Translations under genes and position numbers: made by a program | Part shown: piece by piece, positions 45,532 to 54,316 of the stretch | How the letters are laid out: each line of letters opens with the position of its first letter | Numbering within the stretch: position 1 is the stretch's first letter | NCBI GenBank assembly: GCA_945907045.1 | Contig: CAMDSH010000003.1 | Coordinates: 1 to 64,000 of the forward strand | DNA from: Rhizobium sp. Q54 | Lineage (GTDB): Bacteria > Pseudomonadota > Alphaproteobacteria > Rhizobiales > Xanthobacteraceae | Direction: 5' to 3' | Length of the DNA: 64,000 nt | Notes under the pieces: model-generated | Told to the model about the DNA's origin: nothing | Databases searched by the model: none | The model's input: only the letters and a program-made list of their open reading frames with translations

Positions 45532-46509
45532 TCAGTTACGATTGACAGCGACCGGGCTGCCATTCGACATCGAGCGGATGATGGCCTCGAATGCGCCGGC
45601 GACATCGAGCATGTCCGCGGTCGAGACCGGGAATGGCTTTCCGGTCTCGATGCTTTCGGCAAAAGCCTCCAGCAGCACGGCGAGCGAATCCTGTTGCGGA
45701 AATTCTTGCCTCTTCGGTGTTTCGCCGATGCGCGCAACGGTAAGCATCGTTTCGTCGCGGGCCTCGGCCCAGCCTTTCGTGCCGAAGACGTGAATGCGCC
45801 AGAACATCGGGGCGGCTCGCACGGTCGCCAGCAATCCGGTTGCGCCGCTCTCGAACTCGATCAGCGCTGCCGCCGCGTCGCGCGGGTCGGGCGCCGGTTT
45901 TTGTGAAAAGAGTTTTGCGTCCACTCTGGCGATTGGCCCGGCGAGATTGACGAAGGCATCGATCACATGCAGGCCAGCGCCGGTCATGCCGCCGCCGGGC
46001 GACTCGCGAACGTCGTCGCGCCAGCCGCCGAGCACGCGCGTGCTGTGCTCGTTGGTAAAGTTGCCTTCGATATGCAGAACCTCGCCGATGGTGCCGTCGG
46101 CGACAACTTGCTTGAGTTCGCGCATGGACGAAAAGCAGCGCTTGTTGTTGCCGAGACCGAACGCGACGCCGGCCTTGCGGCACGCAGCGATGGCGCGCTC
46201 GGCTTCCACGCGCGTGAGCGCCAGCGGCTTTTCGCACCATACGGGTTTACCGGCAGCAGCCACGGCGGAAATCTGACTGACGTGCAGGGAATGCGGCGTT
46301 GCAAGAAAAACCGCCCTAACACGCGGATCGGATACCGCATCCTCGAATTCCGTGGACAGCTCGAAGCCGTGCGTCTTGGCGAAATCGCGGACCTGATCGG
46401 GCTCCTTGCTCACGCCGCGGATAAACCGCAGGCGTTTGCTTTTGCCCTGCGCCGCAGTGACGATCGATTTTCCCCAGCGTCCAAGGCCGATAACGGCAGC
46501 GTCGATCAT
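45532..46509 (-). CDS. Gfo/Idh/MocA-family NAD(P)-dependent oxidoreductase
   Basis: 325 residues. The N-terminal Rossmann domain (AAVIGLGRWGKSIVTAAQGKSKRLRFIRGVS) carries the GxGxxG variant. The hallmark EKP motif is VWCEKPLALT (about residues 92-101). The C-terminal domain has GGGMTGAGLHVIDAFVNLAG, where the His acts in catalysis in many members. These enzymes act on sugars, inositols or sugar-like acids; the substrate cannot be told. It is divergent from the CMD-family gene at 46619 with a 109-base spacer. Confidence 0.9.
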   Translation of the reverse strand: MIDAAVIGLGRWGKSIVTAAQGKSKRLRFIRGVSKEPDQVRDFAKTHGFELSTEFEDAVSDPRVRAVFLATPHSLHVSQISAVAAAGKPVWCEKPLALTRVEAERAIAACRKAGVAFGLGNNKRCFSSMRELKQVVADGTIGEVLHIEGNFTNEHSTRVLGGWRDDVRESPGGGMTGAGLHVIDAFVNLAGPIARVDAKLFSQKPAPDPRDAAAALIEFESGATGLLATVRAAPMFWRIHVFGTKGWAEARDETMLTVARIGETPKRQEFPQQDSLAVLLEAFAESIETGKPFPVSTADMLDVAGAFEAIIRSMSNGSPVAVNRN

Positions 46510-46618
46510 TGGGATTGCGTCAGTCTGCTGGGCGGGAAATGTTCAAGCCCGTATAGTCTAAACCGGCTGGCGCGCGGCGGGCAATCTTTCGCTGCCGTAT
46601 CGACGAGGGAAACGGACC

Positions 46619-47002
46619 ATGGACGATAAAAATCTTCACGAGCGCGGACTGAAATTGCGCACGGATATGTTCGGCGGCGAGGCGGTGAAAAAGCGAATGG
46701 ACGCGTTCGGCGAATTCGGCAAGCCGCTGCAGCACATCATCAACGCCTATGCCTACGGGGATGTCTGGAGCAGACCGGCGCTGCCGCTGGCGGCAAAATC
46801 GCTCGCGATGGTGGGAATGATGGCGGCGGTGGGCCGTCCCAGCGAGTTGCGGGTTCACGTCAAGGGCGCATTGAAGAATGGCGCCAGCGCCGAACAGCTT
46901 CAGGAAATTCTGCTTCTCGTCGCGATGTATTGCGGAATTCCGCTCGCCAATGAAGCGCACCGCATTGCGGTCGAAGTCCTGCGCGAGGAAGGCAAGATGT
47001 AA
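46619..47002 (+). CDS. Carboxymuconolactone decarboxylase (CMD) family protein
   Basis: 127 residues of the AhpD/CMD fold: ERGLKLRTDMFGGEAVKKRMDAFGEFGKPLQHIINAYAYGDVWSRPALPLAAKSLAMVGMMAAVGRPSELRVHVKGALKNGASAEQLQEILLLVAMYCGIPLANEA in family order. The CxxC of peroxidase-type AhpD is absent (a single Cys), so the 4-carboxymuconolactone decarboxylase type, which does not use redox cysteines, fits better. Whether it truly decarboxylates a protocatechuate-pathway lactone is unknown as no pca genes are nearby. Confidence 0.88.
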   Translation: MDDKNLHERGLKLRTDMFGGEAVKKRMDAFGEFGKPLQHIINAYAYGDVWSRPALPLAAKSLAMVGMMAAVGRPSELRVHVKGALKNGASAEQLQEILLLVAMYCGIPLANEAHRIAVEVLREEGKM

Positions 47003-47026
47003 GGTGCAGCTTTCCGCTTTCGATTG

Positions 47027-47791
47027 CTACCGCGGCGGCGGGGTAAGGCCCTTGGCGCGGAGGACGGGCGCAGCTTCCGGCGCGGTGAGAAACCGGATCA
47101 GCGCTTTGGCGGCATCCGGCTCTTTCGTGTCGCTGGAAATCGCCGCGGCGATTCCGATCGAGGTCTGCAACTCAGCCGGGATCGGTCCGAGAAGATCGAC
47201 ACCCGGCACATCGGCAATCCGTGACGCGATGACAACGACCATGTCGGCTTCGCCGCGCGCGACAATTTCCACAGTGTCGCCTGCCGGCATCGGCCTGAAC
47301 TTCGGCTTCATCTCTTCGGCGATGCCGAGTCGTTCGGTGAGTTTAACGAAATAAATTCCGCTCGCGCCTTCGCCGGGGAATGCGACCGATTTCACGTTGA
47401 GCAGCGCGCGCTTGAACGCATCGGCCGTGCCGATGTCGGGCTTGGGCGTTCCTGCGCGCACGGCGACGCCAAGCCCAGCCGAGCCGACGTCAGCATAGGT
47501 GCCGGGAGCGATCTTGCCAGCCTTGATCAGATCCTCGATCACGGGCGGGTTGCCGATCGCGACGTCGAATGCCTCGCCGGCGATGACCTTGCGCTTCAAT
47601 TCGGCGTTGACCTCGAAACGAACGTTGAGCTTGTGGCCGCTTGCACGTTCGAACTGGGTGCAAAGTTCTTTCACCGCCGCGCGTCCGCCGTTGCCGCTCA
47701 GAACGTTGAGTTCGGCGGCACGCGCGATGTGTTCTTCCGGCAAGGTCAATAAAATCAATGCCGCTGCGGCGACGATGAAAGGTGATTTCAT
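47027..47791 (-). CDS. Periplasmic substrate-binding protein, ModA-like
   Basis: 254 residues with signal peptide ending near IARAAE. The mature start LNVLSGNGGRAAVKELCTQFERASGHKLNVRFEVNAELKRKVIAGEAFDVAIGNPPVIEDLIKAG is the layout of molybdate-type receptors (type II fold) but the oxyanion-binding Ser/Tyr residues of ModA are not obvious. No permease or ATPase genes are adjacent. Such ModA-like orphans are frequent in Hyphomicrobiales; the ligand is unknown. It ends 24 bases from the convergent CMD gene. Confidence 0.82.
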   Translation of the reverse strand: MKSPFIVAAAALILLTLPEEHIARAAELNVLSGNGGRAAVKELCTQFERASGHKLNVRFEVNAELKRKVIAGEAFDVAIGNPPVIEDLIKAGKIAPGTYADVGSAGLGVAVRAGTPKPDIGTADAFKRALLNVKSVAFPGEGASGIYFVKLTERLGIAEEMKPKFRPMPAGDTVEIVARGEADMVVVIASRIADVPGVDLLGPIPAELQTSIGIAAAISSDTKEPDAAKALIRFLTAPEAAPVLRAKGLTPPPR

Positions 47792-47905
47792 CCGGAGACC
47801 CCGTTTGTCCGATCCGCGCGAGCACGGCGATGATAGCCACCCCTGTCTATCAAAAACTCACTATTATGTATCGAGGCTTCATCCCAAGAATTCAGGCCCC
47901 CTTCA

Positions 47906-48640
47906 ATGCCGCTACCCTGGCGCGAAAAACTGACCATGCTGCTGCCGCCTTCTTTTTTTTACCGGGGGCGCATCGCGCATGAAATCCGCTCCGGCGAACC
48001 CGAACTCGGCCTGCTGGCTTCTCTGGTGCCGCGCGGCGGCACCGCCGTCGATATCGGCGCCAATCAGGGCATTTTCGCCTTTGCGCTGGCGAATATCGCC
48101 GACCGCGTTGTCGCCATCGAGCCCAACCCCGATTACGCGTTCTTCGCGCGCTGGATGTTGCGAAAGCGCGCCGAGGTGCTTGAGCTTGCGATATCCGACG
48201 CGCCGGGCCGCGCGACCTTTTACGTGCCGTCCTCGGACGAGGGAATGGTGCTGCATTTCGCCGGCAGCCTGAAACGGACGCACTCTCAGTTCCGCAATAT
48301 CAAGACTTATGAAGTCGAGGTCGGCACGCTCGACTCCCTCGGCCTAAAGGATGTCCGTTTCATCAAGGCGGACGTGGAGGGTAACGAGCGCGAAGTGCTG
48401 GATGGCGCCCGCGCCACCATTGCGCGCGACAAGCCGGTCATCTTGCTGGAGCTATTGTCCGGCACGCACGAGGATCCCGGCGGCTACGCGGGGGCAATCT
48501 GCGAGAGCTTCGGCTACGACGCCTTCATCGTTCAGCACGGCGAGAAAATCCCGGCACTGCCCACGATCGCCGCGCTCGGCAAGAACTCAAGCTGGGGCAC
48601 ACATATTGAATCGCGCAACGTGCTGTTCGTCCCGCGCTGA
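47906..48640 (+). CDS. FkbM-family SAM-dependent methyltransferase
   Basis: 244 residues. Motif I is TAVDIGANQGIFAFALANI, motif II VVAIEPNPDYA, and the FkbM signature is DVRFIKADVEGNEREVLDGARATIARDKPVILLELL. FkbM-type enzymes O-methylate glycans, polyketides or other secondary products. There is no glycan or polyketide cluster nearby, so the target is unknown. It stands alone between a divergent ModA-like gene and the sigma54-type promoter region. Confidence 0.87.
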   Translation: MPLPWREKLTMLLPPSFFYRGRIAHEIRSGEPELGLLASLVPRGGTAVDIGANQGIFAFALANIADRVVAIEPNPDYAFFARWMLRKRAEVLELAISDAPGRATFYVPSSDEGMVLHFAGSLKRTHSQFRNIKTYEVEVGTLDSLGLKDVRFIKADVEGNEREVLDGARATIARDKPVILLELLSGTHEDPGGYAGAICESFGYDAFIVQHGEKIPALPTIAALGKNSSWGTHIESRNVLFVPR

Positions 48641-48823
48641 AGTTCTGCTCATTAGTTAGGCAATAAACCCGAATTGTATGCAGGCGGCGAGCGCGCGCCC
48701 TTCGCGATAAATCGCGCGAGTCGCCCAGTAAATTAAGACAGAACAATCGTTTAGCTGGCGACGGCACTTCTGGCACGACCTTTGCGGAAGACCCTTTGAG
48801 GATTTTCGCATCGGGAGGGTTCG
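48641..48823 (+). promoter_or_regulatory. Sigma54-type promoter region of the dipeptide-ABC/atz operon
   Basis: TGGCACG-ACCT-TTGC at 48771-48785 is a perfect match to the -24/-12 promoter consensus TGGCACG-N4-TTGC recognised by RpoN. The predicted transcript start is near 48797, giving a leader of about 27 bases with GGGAGGG before ATG 48824. Upstream, CGCGAT-AA-ATCGCG (48703-48716) is an inverted repeat about 60 bases above the -24 element, a possible activator site. I see no clear NtrC consensus pair. The operon is therefore likely to be switched on by nitrogen limitation. Confidence 0.75.
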
Positions 48824-50440
48824 ATGAAGCGTCGCCAATTTCTGAAATCGATGACCGCAGTTGCCGCCGGCAGCATGGTGCCGGCGCCCGCGATATGGTC
48901 TTCCGCGAAGGCGCAGTCGCGCCAGGAAACGCTGCTGATCGTTTCCGAAAGCGGCCCCAACAACATCGACATTCACGGCGTCGGCACCAACGTGCCGGGC
49001 TACGAGGTGTCGTGGAATTGCTATGACCGCCTCATCAGCCACGAAATGAAAACGGTGAACGGAACGCCGTATTACGACAAGGACAAGTTCAAGCCCGAAC
49101 TCGCCGAAGACATGAAGATCGGCGATATGTCGGCCACCTTCAAGCTGAAGAAGAAAGCCAAATTCCACGACGGCACGCCGGTAACGGCGAACGACGTGAA
49201 ATGGTCGCTCGACCGCGCGGTGACGGTCGGCGGCTTCCCGACGTTCCAGATGCGCGCAGGCTCGCTGGAAAAGCCGGAACAGTTCGTGGTCGTCGATGAC
49301 CACACCATCCGCATCGATTTCCTGAGAAAAGACCGCCTGACGATTCCCGACCTCGCGGTCGTCGTTCCATGCGTCCTGAATTCCGGTCTGGTGAAAAAGA
49401 ACGCCACGGAGAAAGACCCGTGGGGCATGGAGTTCACCAAGCAGAACACCGCCGGCAGCGGCGCTTATCGCGTGACCAGCTGGACCGCCGGCACTGAAGT
49501 GGTGATGGAGCGCAACGACGACTGGCTTGGCGGCCCGCTGCCGAAGGTCAAGCGCGTGGTGTGGCGCATCGTGCCGTCAGCCGGCAACCGGCGCGCACTG
49601 CTTGAGCGCGGCGACGCCGACATTTCCTACGATTTGCCGAACAAGGATTTTGTCGAGCTGAAAAGCGCCGGCAAGCTCTCGATTATCTCGACGCCGTACT
49701 CGAACGGCATCCAGTACATCGGCATGAACGTAAAAATTCCACCGTTCGATAATCCGAAAGTGCGGCAGGCGGTGGCTTACGCCATTCCGTACCAGAAGAT
49801 CATGGACGCGGTGCTGTTCGGCCTCTCCAAGCCGATGTTCGGCGCGCCGGCCAATGCGCCCACGCAGGTCGCCTGGCCGCAGCCGACCAAGTTCAATACC
49901 GACATTGCCAAAGCGAAGCAGTTGATGGCCGAAGCCGGCTATCCCAACGGCTTCGAGACCACGATGTCGTTCGATCTCGGCTTTGCCGGTGTCAACGAGC
50001 CGCTCTGCGTGCTCACGCAAGAGAGCCTCGCGCAGATCGGCATCAAGGTGACGATCAACAAGATCCCGGGCGCCAACTGGCGTACCGAGCTGAACAAAAA
50101 AGTGCTGCCACTTTACACCAACGTATTCTCCGGCTGGCTCGACTATCCGGAGTACTTCTTCATCTGGTGCTACCACGGCAAAAATTCGATCTTCAACACC
50201 ATGAGCTACCAGTCGAAGGAAGTGGACGCCTACATCGACGGCGCCGTGACCGCGGCCGCCGCCGGCAACAAGGCAGAGTACGAAAAAGACGTGAAGGGTT
50301 TCGTCGATCGCGTTTACGCCGATATTCCGCGCATTCCGGTCTACCAGCCCTACGTCAACGTCGCGATGCAGAAGAACATTTTCGGTTACCAGTACTGGTT
50401 CCACCGCCGGCTCGACTACCGCAGCTTCGTGAAAGGCTAA
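48824..50440 (+). CDS. ABC transporter substrate-binding protein, dipeptide/oligopeptide family (SBP_bac_5)
   Basis: 538 residues. A twin-arginine-like leader (MKRRQFLKSMTAVAAGSMVPAPAIW) is cleaved near SSAKAQ. SBP_bac_5 landmarks are AEDMKIGDMSATFKLKKKAKFHDGTPVTANDVKWSLDRA and DNPKVRQAVAYAIPYQKIMDAVLFG, then AKQLMAEAGYPNGFET. The family binds peptides, nickel, glutathione or opines; here the amidase and allophanate hydrolase genes suggest a urea- or amide-type compound (inference). It is the first gene after the sigma54-type promoter, and the permease gene follows in 8 bases. Confidence 0.93.
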   Translation: MKRRQFLKSMTAVAAGSMVPAPAIWSSAKAQSRQETLLIVSESGPNNIDIHGVGTNVPGYEVSWNCYDRLISHEMKTVNGTPYYDKDKFKPELAEDMKIGDMSATFKLKKKAKFHDGTPVTANDVKWSLDRAVTVGGFPTFQMRAGSLEKPEQFVVVDDHTIRIDFLRKDRLTIPDLAVVVPCVLNSGLVKKNATEKDPWGMEFTKQNTAGSGAYRVTSWTAGTEVVMERNDDWLGGPLPKVKRVVWRIVPSAGNRRALLERGDADISYDLPNKDFVELKSAGKLSIISTPYSNGIQYIGMNVKIPPFDNPKVRQAVAYAIPYQKIMDAVLFGLSKPMFGAPANAPTQVAWPQPTKFNTDIAKAKQLMAEAGYPNGFETTMSFDLGFAGVNEPLCVLTQESLAQIGIKVTINKIPGANWRTELNKKVLPLYTNVFSGWLDYPEYFFIWCYHGKNSIFNTMSYQSKEVDAYIDGAVTAAAAGNKAEYEKDVKGFVDRVYADIPRIPVYQPYVNVAMQKNIFGYQYWFHRRLDYRSFVKG

Positions 50441-50448
50441 GCGCTCCG

Positions 50449-51462
50449 ATGTGGAGCATGACGCTCAAGCGGCTGATGTTCGCCATCCCGAGCCTGATCG
50501 GGGTGGTGATCATCACCTTCCTGCTGACGCGCGCGTTGCCCGGCGATCCGGCGGCTTATTTTGCCGGGCCGGCGGCAACGCAGGAGGCAATCTCACAAGT
50601 GCGCGCCAAGCTCGGCCTCGACAAGTCGCTGCTGGTGCAATTCACCCGCTACGTCGGCGATCTTGCGCGCGGCGATCTCGGCAACTCGCTCACCACCGGA
50701 CAGCCGGTGGTGACGGAAATAAGAAACCGTCTGCCGGCTTCGGCTGAGCTCACGCTGCTCGGCCTGATCGTCTCGGTCCTGATCGCGGTGCCGCTGGGGA
50801 TATTGGCGGCGACGAAGCCGGATTCGCTCATCGATCACGCCTGCCGTTTGGTGACGACAGCCGGCGTCTCATTGCCGGTGTTCTTCACCGGGCTGATCCT
50901 CGTCTATGTGTTCTATTATCTGCTGGGCTGGGCACCCGCGCCTTTAGGGCGGCTGGATATATTTTTCAGCACGCCGCCGCAGATCACGGGCTTTTATCTG
51001 ATCGACAGTCTGCTCACGGGCAAATTCGATCTATTCCGTGCGGCGCTGAGCCAGCTTCTTCTGCCTGCACTCACACTGGCGATTTTTTCGCTGGCGCCTA
51101 TCGCGCGCATGACGCGGGCCTCGATGCTCGCGGTGCTGGCTTCCGACTTTGTGCGCACCGCGCGCGCGAGCGGTTTGACACCCTTCACCGTGATCGTCAC
51201 TTACGCGTTCCGCAACGCCATGCTGCCGGTCATCACCACGCTCGGCATGGTGTTCTCGTTTCTGCTCGGCGCCAACGTGCTGGTGGAAAAAGTGTTCGCC
51301 TGGCCCGGTATCGGTTCCTACGCGGTCGAGGCGCTGCTGGCGTCTGATTTCGCGCCGGTTCAAGGCTTCGTGCTCACCATGGCCGTGCTCTATGTAGCGC
51401 TCAATCTGATCATCGACATCCTCTACGGACTGATCGATCCGCGCGTGAGGATCGAAGCGTGA
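50449..51462 (+). CDS. ABC transporter permease, DppB type
   Basis: 337 residues from ATG 50449, which follows the receptor stop by 8 bases; the longer open frame overlaps the receptor gene and is not coding. Six membrane segments with DppB landmarks RLMFAIPSLIGVVIITFLLTRALPGDPA, LGLDKSLLVQFTRYV and the EAA loop RMTRASMLAVLASDFVRTARASGLT. It forms the channel with the DppC-type protein encoded next. Confidence 0.94.
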   Translation: MWSMTLKRLMFAIPSLIGVVIITFLLTRALPGDPAAYFAGPAATQEAISQVRAKLGLDKSLLVQFTRYVGDLARGDLGNSLTTGQPVVTEIRNRLPASAELTLLGLIVSVLIAVPLGILAATKPDSLIDHACRLVTTAGVSLPVFFTGLILVYVFYYLLGWAPAPLGRLDIFFSTPPQITGFYLIDSLLTGKFDLFRAALSQLLLPALTLAIFSLAPIARMTRASMLAVLASDFVRTARASGLTPFTVIVTYAFRNAMLPVITTLGMVFSFLLGANVLVEKVFAWPGIGSYAVEALLASDFAPVQGFVLTMAVLYVALNLIIDILYGLIDPRVRIEA

Positions 51463-52379
51463 GGGGCAAGGCCAAAGCGATGCCCGCGCCCGCAGTGATG
51501 GCCGAAACGCCGCCACGCCGTCCGCTCGCCGGACTTGCCGCGATGCTGCGTCACGGGCGTTACGTGATTTCGGAAAATCCGGTCACCGGTTTTGCATTTG
51601 GCTTGTTCGTGCTGATCGTGATCGCCGCGTTGTTCGGGCCTTATCTGGTGCCACACGATCCGCTGGCGAGCGACACCGCGGCGGCGCTCAAGCCTCCTTC
51701 GCTCAAACACTGGTTCGGCACCGACCAGCTTGGCCGCGACGTGTTCAGCCGGGTGGTCGTTGCAACGCGGCTCGATTTCTTCATCGCGATTGCTTCCGTC
51801 GCGCTGGTGTTCCTGATGGGCGGTCTTGCGGGTGTCGCGGCCGGATTTTTTGGTGGCTGGACCGACCGCATCGTCGGGCGCATCGCCGACACCATCATGG
51901 CGTTTCCGTTGTTCGTGCTGGCGATGGGCATCGTTGCTGCGTTGGGCAATACCGTGCAGAATATCGTGATCGCGACGGCCATCGTGAACTTCCCGCTCTA
52001 TGCGCGGGTCGCCCGCGCTGAAGCCAATGTGCGGCGCGAGGCCGGTTTTGTGCAGGCCGCGCGGCTCTCCGGCAACAGCGAAGTTCGCATTCTGCTCGCG
52101 CACATTTTGCCGAACATTCTCCCCATCATGATCGTGCAGATGTCGCTCACCATGGGCTACGCCATCCTCAACGCGGCGGGTCTTTCGTTCATCGGGCTTG
52201 GTGTACGTCCACCGACGGCAGAGTGGGGGATCATGGTGGCGGAAGGCTCCGCCTTCATGGTGTCGGGCGAATGGTGGATCGCTTTCTTCCCAGGCGCTGC
52301 GCTGATGATCGCGGTGTTCTGCTTCAACCTGCTCGGCGACGGCTTGCGCGATATTTTCGATCCGCAGCGGAGGACCTGA
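51459..52379 (+). CDS. ABC transporter permease, DppC type
   Basis: 306 residues from GTG 51459, which overlaps the previous stop (GTGA); ATG 51480 is an alternative. DppC landmarks are NPVTGFAFGLFVLIVIAALFGPYLVPHDP, HWFGTDQLGRDVFSRVV, and the EAA loop YARVARAEANVRREAGFVQAARLSG. The ending GDGLRDIFDPQRRT is the standard DppC C-terminus. It is followed directly by the fused ATPase gene. Confidence 0.94.
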   Translation: MRGKAKAMPAPAVMAETPPRRPLAGLAAMLRHGRYVISENPVTGFAFGLFVLIVIAALFGPYLVPHDPLASDTAAALKPPSLKHWFGTDQLGRDVFSRVVVATRLDFFIAIASVALVFLMGGLAGVAAGFFGGWTDRIVGRIADTIMAFPLFVLAMGIVAALGNTVQNIVIATAIVNFPLYARVARAEANVRREAGFVQAARLSGNSEVRILLAHILPNILPIMIVQMSLTMGYAILNAAGLSFIGLGVRPPTAEWGIMVAEGSAFMVSGEWWIAFFPGAALMIAVFCFNLLGDGLRDIFDPQRRT

Positions 52380-52381
52380 GC

Positions 52382-54109
52382 ATGGTCGCGATCCCGCTGC
52401 TCGATATTCAAAACCTTACCGTCGAATTCGCCACGCGGCGCGGCATCGTGCGCGCGGTCGAGCATATCAATATCACGCTCGCCAAGGGCGAGACGCTCGG
52501 CATCGTTGGCGAGTCCGGTTCCGGAAAATCTGTAACGTCCTACGCGGTGATGCGGATTCTCGACCGGGCGGGCCGCATCGCCGAGGGCTCGGTCCACTTC
52601 ACCGGCCTCGATGTGCGCAACGCGCCGGAAGACGCCATGCGCGATCTGCGCGGGCGTGAGATGTCGATGATCTTCCAGAACCCGCGCGCCGCGCTCAATC
52701 CGATCCGCAAGGTCGGCCGCCAGATCGAGGACGTGCTGTTGCAGCACGTGCAGGCCGCGCCGAACGAGGTCACCGAAAAAGCCATCGAAATTCTCGATCG
52801 CGTCCGTATCGCGCGCCCGCGAGAGCGTTATCACGCCTATCCGTTCGAGCTTTCGGGGGGCATGTGTCAGCGCGTGGTGATTGCGCTCGCGCTCGCCTGC
52901 CGTCCGCGATTGCTGATCGCGGACGAGCCGACTACCGGCCTCGATGTCACCACGCAAAAGGCGGTGATGGACCTGATGGTCGATCTCACACGCGCCAACG
53001 ACATGGCGACCATTTTGATCACCCATGATCTCGGCCTCGCCGCCGCCTATTGCGAGCGCGTGGTAGTGATGGAGAAAGGCCGCGTGGTGGAAACCGCGTC
53101 GTCGGAAAAAATCTTCAAGTCGCCCTCGCATGCCTATACGCGCAAGCTGATGCGCGCGACACCACGTCCCGGCGCTTCGCTGCGCGGGCTGCTGCCCGAG
53201 GATATGAGCGAGGCCGCGGAAAAAACCGTGAAGGCCTCGCCGAAGCCGAACGGCAAAACGAAATCCAGTGACAAGACCAAGGCGCCGCTGCTGATGGTCG
53301 ACAAGCTGCTGAAGGAATATCCGCGTCAGGGCCTGCAAAGTTCGCTTGCCAAATTATTCGGGCCAAGGCCAGCGCCGAAGCCGGAAGTTTTCCGCGCCGT
53401 CGATGGCATCAGCTTCACCGTCGATCGCGGCGAGAGCGTCGGCCTCGTGGGCGAGTCGGGCTGCGGAAAATCCACCACCTCGATGATGCTCATGCGCCTG
53501 ATCGACAAGACCGATGGTACGATTATGTTCGATGGCGAGGACATCGGCGCCATTCCGGCGAAGAAGTTCGCGCGGCTGCCGCTGCGCAGACGCATTCAGA
53601 TGGTGTTCCAGGACCCGACCGACAGTCTCAATCCGCGCTTTACCGCCGCGCGCGCCATCGCCGATCCGATTTTGCGTCTCGGCGACCCCGAAGACGGCAT
53701 GCCGGTGCGGGCGCGCTGCGAAGAACTGGCGCGCCAGGTCGGGCTGCCGCTCGATCTGCTCGGCCGTTTTCCGCACCAGCTTTCCGGCGGCCAGAAGGCC
53801 CGCGTCGGCATCGCGCGCGCCATCGCCCTCAAGCCCGACCTCATCGTCCTCGACGAGCCGACCGCCGCGCTTGATGTCTCGGTGCAGGCGGTGGTGCTAA
53901 ATCTGCTGCAGGACCTTAAAGAGTCTCTGGGGATGAGTTATCTTTTCGTCTCGCACGATCTCAACGTCGTGCGGCTTCTGTGCGATCGTGTCATCGTCAT
54001 GCGGGCCGGCAAGATCGTTGAGCAGGGCCCGACCGGGCGCGTTCTGGGCGCGCCGGAAGCGGATTACACGCGCGATTTGCTGGCCGCGATCCCGCATCCG
54101 CCGGTGTGA
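52382..54109 (+). CDS. Fused DppD-DppF-type ABC ATP-binding protein
   Basis: 575 residues from ATG 52382. Two complete ATPase domains are joined by a charged linker (about residues 275-300, KASPKPNGKTKSSDKTK). Domain 1 has Walker A GESGSGKSV, signature LSGGMCQRV and Walker B LLIADEPTTGLD; domain 2 has [23 protein letters not shown] and LIVLDEPTAALD. Each carries the oligopeptide-type C-terminal HAYTRKLM / ADYTRDLL segment. Fused forms of this kind (as in GsiA) are common. It energises the permease pair above; the stop overlaps the leader of the AtzG-like gene. Confidence 0.94.
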   Translation: MVAIPLLDIQNLTVEFATRRGIVRAVEHINITLAKGETLGIVGESGSGKSVTSYAVMRILDRAGRIAEGSVHFTGLDVRNAPEDAMRDLRGREMSMIFQNPRAALNPIRKVGRQIEDVLLQHVQAAPNEVTEKAIEILDRVRIARPRERYHAYPFELSGGMCQRVVIALALACRPRLLIADEPTTGLDVTTQKAVMDLMVDLTRANDMATILITHDLGLAAAYCERVVVMEKGRVVETASSEKIFKSPSHAYTRKLMRATPRPGASLRGLLPEDMSEAAEKTVKASPKPNGKTKSSDKTKAPLLMVDKLLKEYPRQGLQSSLAKLFGPRPAPKPEVFRAVDGISFTVDRGESVGLVGESGCGKSTTSMMLMRLIDKTDGTIMFDGEDIGAIPAKKFARLPLRRRIQMVFQDPTDSLNPRFTAARAIADPILRLGDPEDGMPVRARCEELARQVGLPLDLLGRFPHQLSGGQKARVGIARAIALKPDLIVLDEPTAALDVSVQAVVLNLLQDLKESLGMSYLFVSHDLNVVRLLCDRVIVMRAGKIVEQGPTGRVLGAPEADYTRDLLAAIPHPPV

Positions 54110-54132
54110 TCGCGGGCCGGGGAGGAGAGAAG

Positions 54133-54315
54133 ATGGCGCACGATCCGCTCGACGACTTCATCGCCGCTGCCGCGCGTGCGCTCGATCTGCCGGTGGAGGA
54201 CGCCTGGAAAGGTGCTGTGAAGGCGAATTTACAGGCGACGCTCGCGCACGCGAAACTCGTCGCCGAATTTGAATTGCCGGACGATGCCGAGCCCGCGCCG
54301 GTCTTTCGCGCCTGA
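54133..54315 (+). CDS. AtzG-like small subunit (DUF4089)
   Basis: 60 residues from ATG 54133, preceded by GGGGAGGAGAG. DPLDDFIAAAARALDLPVEDAWKGAVKANLQATLAHAKLVAEFELPDDAEPAPVF is the DUF4089 pattern of AtzG, a GatC-like subunit that wraps around the amidase AtzE. From memory the same family includes HpxX of oxalurate utilisation. The AtzE-like gene begins one base after its stop, so the AtzE-AtzG complex is expected here. Confidence 0.87.
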   Translation: MAHDPLDDFIAAAARALDLPVEDAWKGAVKANLQATLAHAKLVAEFELPDDAEPAPVFRA

Positions 54316-54316
54316 C

